DNA from: a bacterium
GTDB taxonomy: Bacteria; Planctomycetota; Planctomycetia; Pirellulales; Pirellulaceae
DNA length: 64,000 bases
Direction of reading: 5' to 3'
NCBI GenBank assembly: GCA_030430075.1
Contig: JAUIGN010000017.1
Coordinates: forward strand, 62,001-126,000
Positions 63,068 through 64,000 of the stretch are shown here, piece by piece. Position 1 is the first letter of the stretch. The number at the start of each line of letters is the position of its first letter. The translations under genes and the position numbers were made by a program. Under the pieces are notes generated by a model. That model saw only the letters and a program-made list of their open reading frames with translations, ran no database searches and was not told the origin of the DNA.

Positions 63068-64000
63068 CTACCGCAACGGGCGGCGAGCCGCAGCGATCGA
63101 GGCGGTTCGCGAAGCACCGTGTCGGTCATGCGAAGTCTGGATCGCTCCCACCAGTTCGCAGCCGGGGAAGCAGGCCAGCAGGTAGGTATCGCGACCGTCG
63201 CTGACCTCGATGCGCCGCGTGTGCCGGGGGCCGACCGGCTGACCTTGCCGTGCCGCGTAGAGCGAAATGGAATGCTCACCGGCCGGGAGCTCCAGCCGCC
63301 GGACCTGGATCGTTTCCGGCAGCAGTCCCCAGCCTCGGGTGTCCGCCCGTTCGCTGGATTCCCAGAGCATGCCGACCAGGTCGAGGGCCAGGCTGGCCCC
63401 GGTGTCGTGCCGGTCGACGTCCAGGGCCTGTTTGGCCGCGGTGGTTGCGGCCAGTTTGGCTGCCCGTCGGGCCACGGCCCGGGCGACGGTGCGGTCGAAG
63501 GTCGCTTCGTGGTGAGCGATGGCCAGCCGGCCAATGTCCGTGACGGTTTCGGTGTGGCCGGCGGCCTGACCGTCGACCATCACGGCGATCTGATCGAGCG
63601 GATTGGCCGGAACCGCAACGTGCGGAACTTGAATCGGCGGCACCAGGGGCGGCAACGTTCGATGCCCGGTTGCCAGCAGAATGGTCTCGGCGATCGCCAA
63701 GGCATTCGTGGAGGGCTGGGCCACAATCGTCTCCTTGGACGGCCCCCGACCCACCAGCGTGAAGACGTACAAGATGCCGTTGCCCGGCTGTGAATGAACG
63801 CCGTGCCGGGCCCGCGCGACATCCGCTTGGGCGTCACGAAATCCGGGCTCCCAGGATGCGGCCAACGCATAGCACCGCTCTGCGTCGTCGTAGTTGAGGT
63901 GGGATGCCTCGTGCAGCACGCCGCGCAGATAGGCGCCGAAAGCCACCCGCTGTTCTGCCGGCACCGTCTGTAACTCCGGTGTCGTTGGGAAGGGCTGGCC
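63068..64000 (-). CDS. Unknown protein of COG3014-like type (partial, 5' end cut)
   Basis: At least 310 residues, open to the right window edge, so the N-terminus (probably with a signal peptide and TPR-like part) is missing. The N-terminal part seen is helical (YDDAERCYALAASWEPGF). Then GNGILYVFTLVGRGPSKE, VAVPANPLDQIAVMVDG, AVARRAAKLAATTAAKQALD, LDLVGMLWESSERADTRGWGLLPETIQVRRLELPAG form a pattern I associate with uncharacterised COG3014-type envelope proteins; this is from memory. It may be an exported protein related to lipoproteins with TPR domains. No neighbour clarifies its role. Confidence 0.6.
   Translation of the reverse strand, partial: GQPFPTTPELQTVPAEQRVAFGAYLRGVLHEASHLNYDDAERCYALAASWEPGFRDAQADVARARHGVHSQPGNGILYVFTLVGRGPSKETIVAQPSTNALAIAETILLATGHRTLPPLVPPIQVPHVAVPANPLDQIAVMVDGQAAGHTETVTDIGRLAIAHHEATFDRTVARAVARRAAKLAATTAAKQALDVDRHDTGASLALDLVGMLWESSERADTRGWGLLPETIQVRRLELPAGEHSISLYAARQGQPVGPRHTRRIEVSDGRDTYLLACFPGCELVGAIQTSHDRHGASRTASIAAARRPLR

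Overview
The window is a 64 kb, high-GC chromosomal segment of a planctomycete, most likely near the Pirellulales. The evidence is the gene content. There are two DUF1080 (3-keto-disaccharide hydrolase) proteins, a Tat-exported Gfo/Idh/MocA oxidoreductase and a Tat-exported TIM-barrel sugar isomerase. EF-G carries the AHIDSGKTT motif of the spirochaete/planctomycete and mitochondrial EFG1 type. Two signal peptidases have inserted Cys4 modules, there is an LL-diaminopimelate aminotransferase-like enzyme, and heme genes include a coproheme decarboxylase. Most of the window is housekeeping and envelope chromosome; no phage, insertion sequence, CRISPR array or tRNA was recognised.

Layout. 1-4.4 kb: the end of a Tad/Flp pilus locus (cpaF end, tadB, tadC, an exported protein, a TPR lipoprotein). 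5.5-11.2 kb: the PrkA kinase - YeaH - SpoVR stress triad plus a fourth small gene. 12-17.6 kb: chdC, a membrane protein, a YdjY-like exported protein, a large unknown protein, yggS and a DUF167 gene. 17.9-25.2 kb (minus): ilvE, lolD, lolC/E, lysS and the Gfo/Idh/MocA gene. 25.8-34.2 kb: apbE, DUF1080, DUF1080-glucose/sorbosone dehydrogenase, RNase P RNA, a ribbon-helix-helix protein, the sugar isomerase and a flavin reductase. 34.7-40.8 kb: hflX, an SDR, a tripartite tricarboxylate transporter whose binding protein is fused to TctB, and csrA under a good promoter inside a 34-bp inverted repeat. 40.9-43.9 kb: a DyP peroxidase cassette with two related small proteins of unknown function. 44-55 kb: fusA, a TPR protein, fumC, nrdR, a zinc-ribbon/PH protein, dapL and a solute:sodium symporter. 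55.6-64 kb (minus): lptB, two lepB paralogues, lepA, a ROK kinase and a protein cut by the window edge.

How the parts work together. The exported oxidoreductase, two DUF1080 proteins, GSDH domain and TIM-barrel isomerase form a loose neighbourhood plausible for periplasmic oxidation and cleavage of glycosides. lepA-lepB-lepB-lptB and lolC-lolD supply membrane and envelope biogenesis. The PrkA/YeaH/SpoVR cluster is the conserved stress-physiology module.

The most unusual non-genic signal is two families of dispersed intergenic repeats. Family A (4 copies, all downstream of a gene and in its orientation) is a tandem array of ~25-bp units that ends in a 52-bp core identical in three copies, followed in two copies by a different short tandem array. 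Family B (about nine copies, both strands, roughly 50-200 bp) is more diverged, and several copies end in a promoter-like GCTAGNAT motif just upstream of a gene. Function assignments rest on motif reading and family knowledge; no database search was run.
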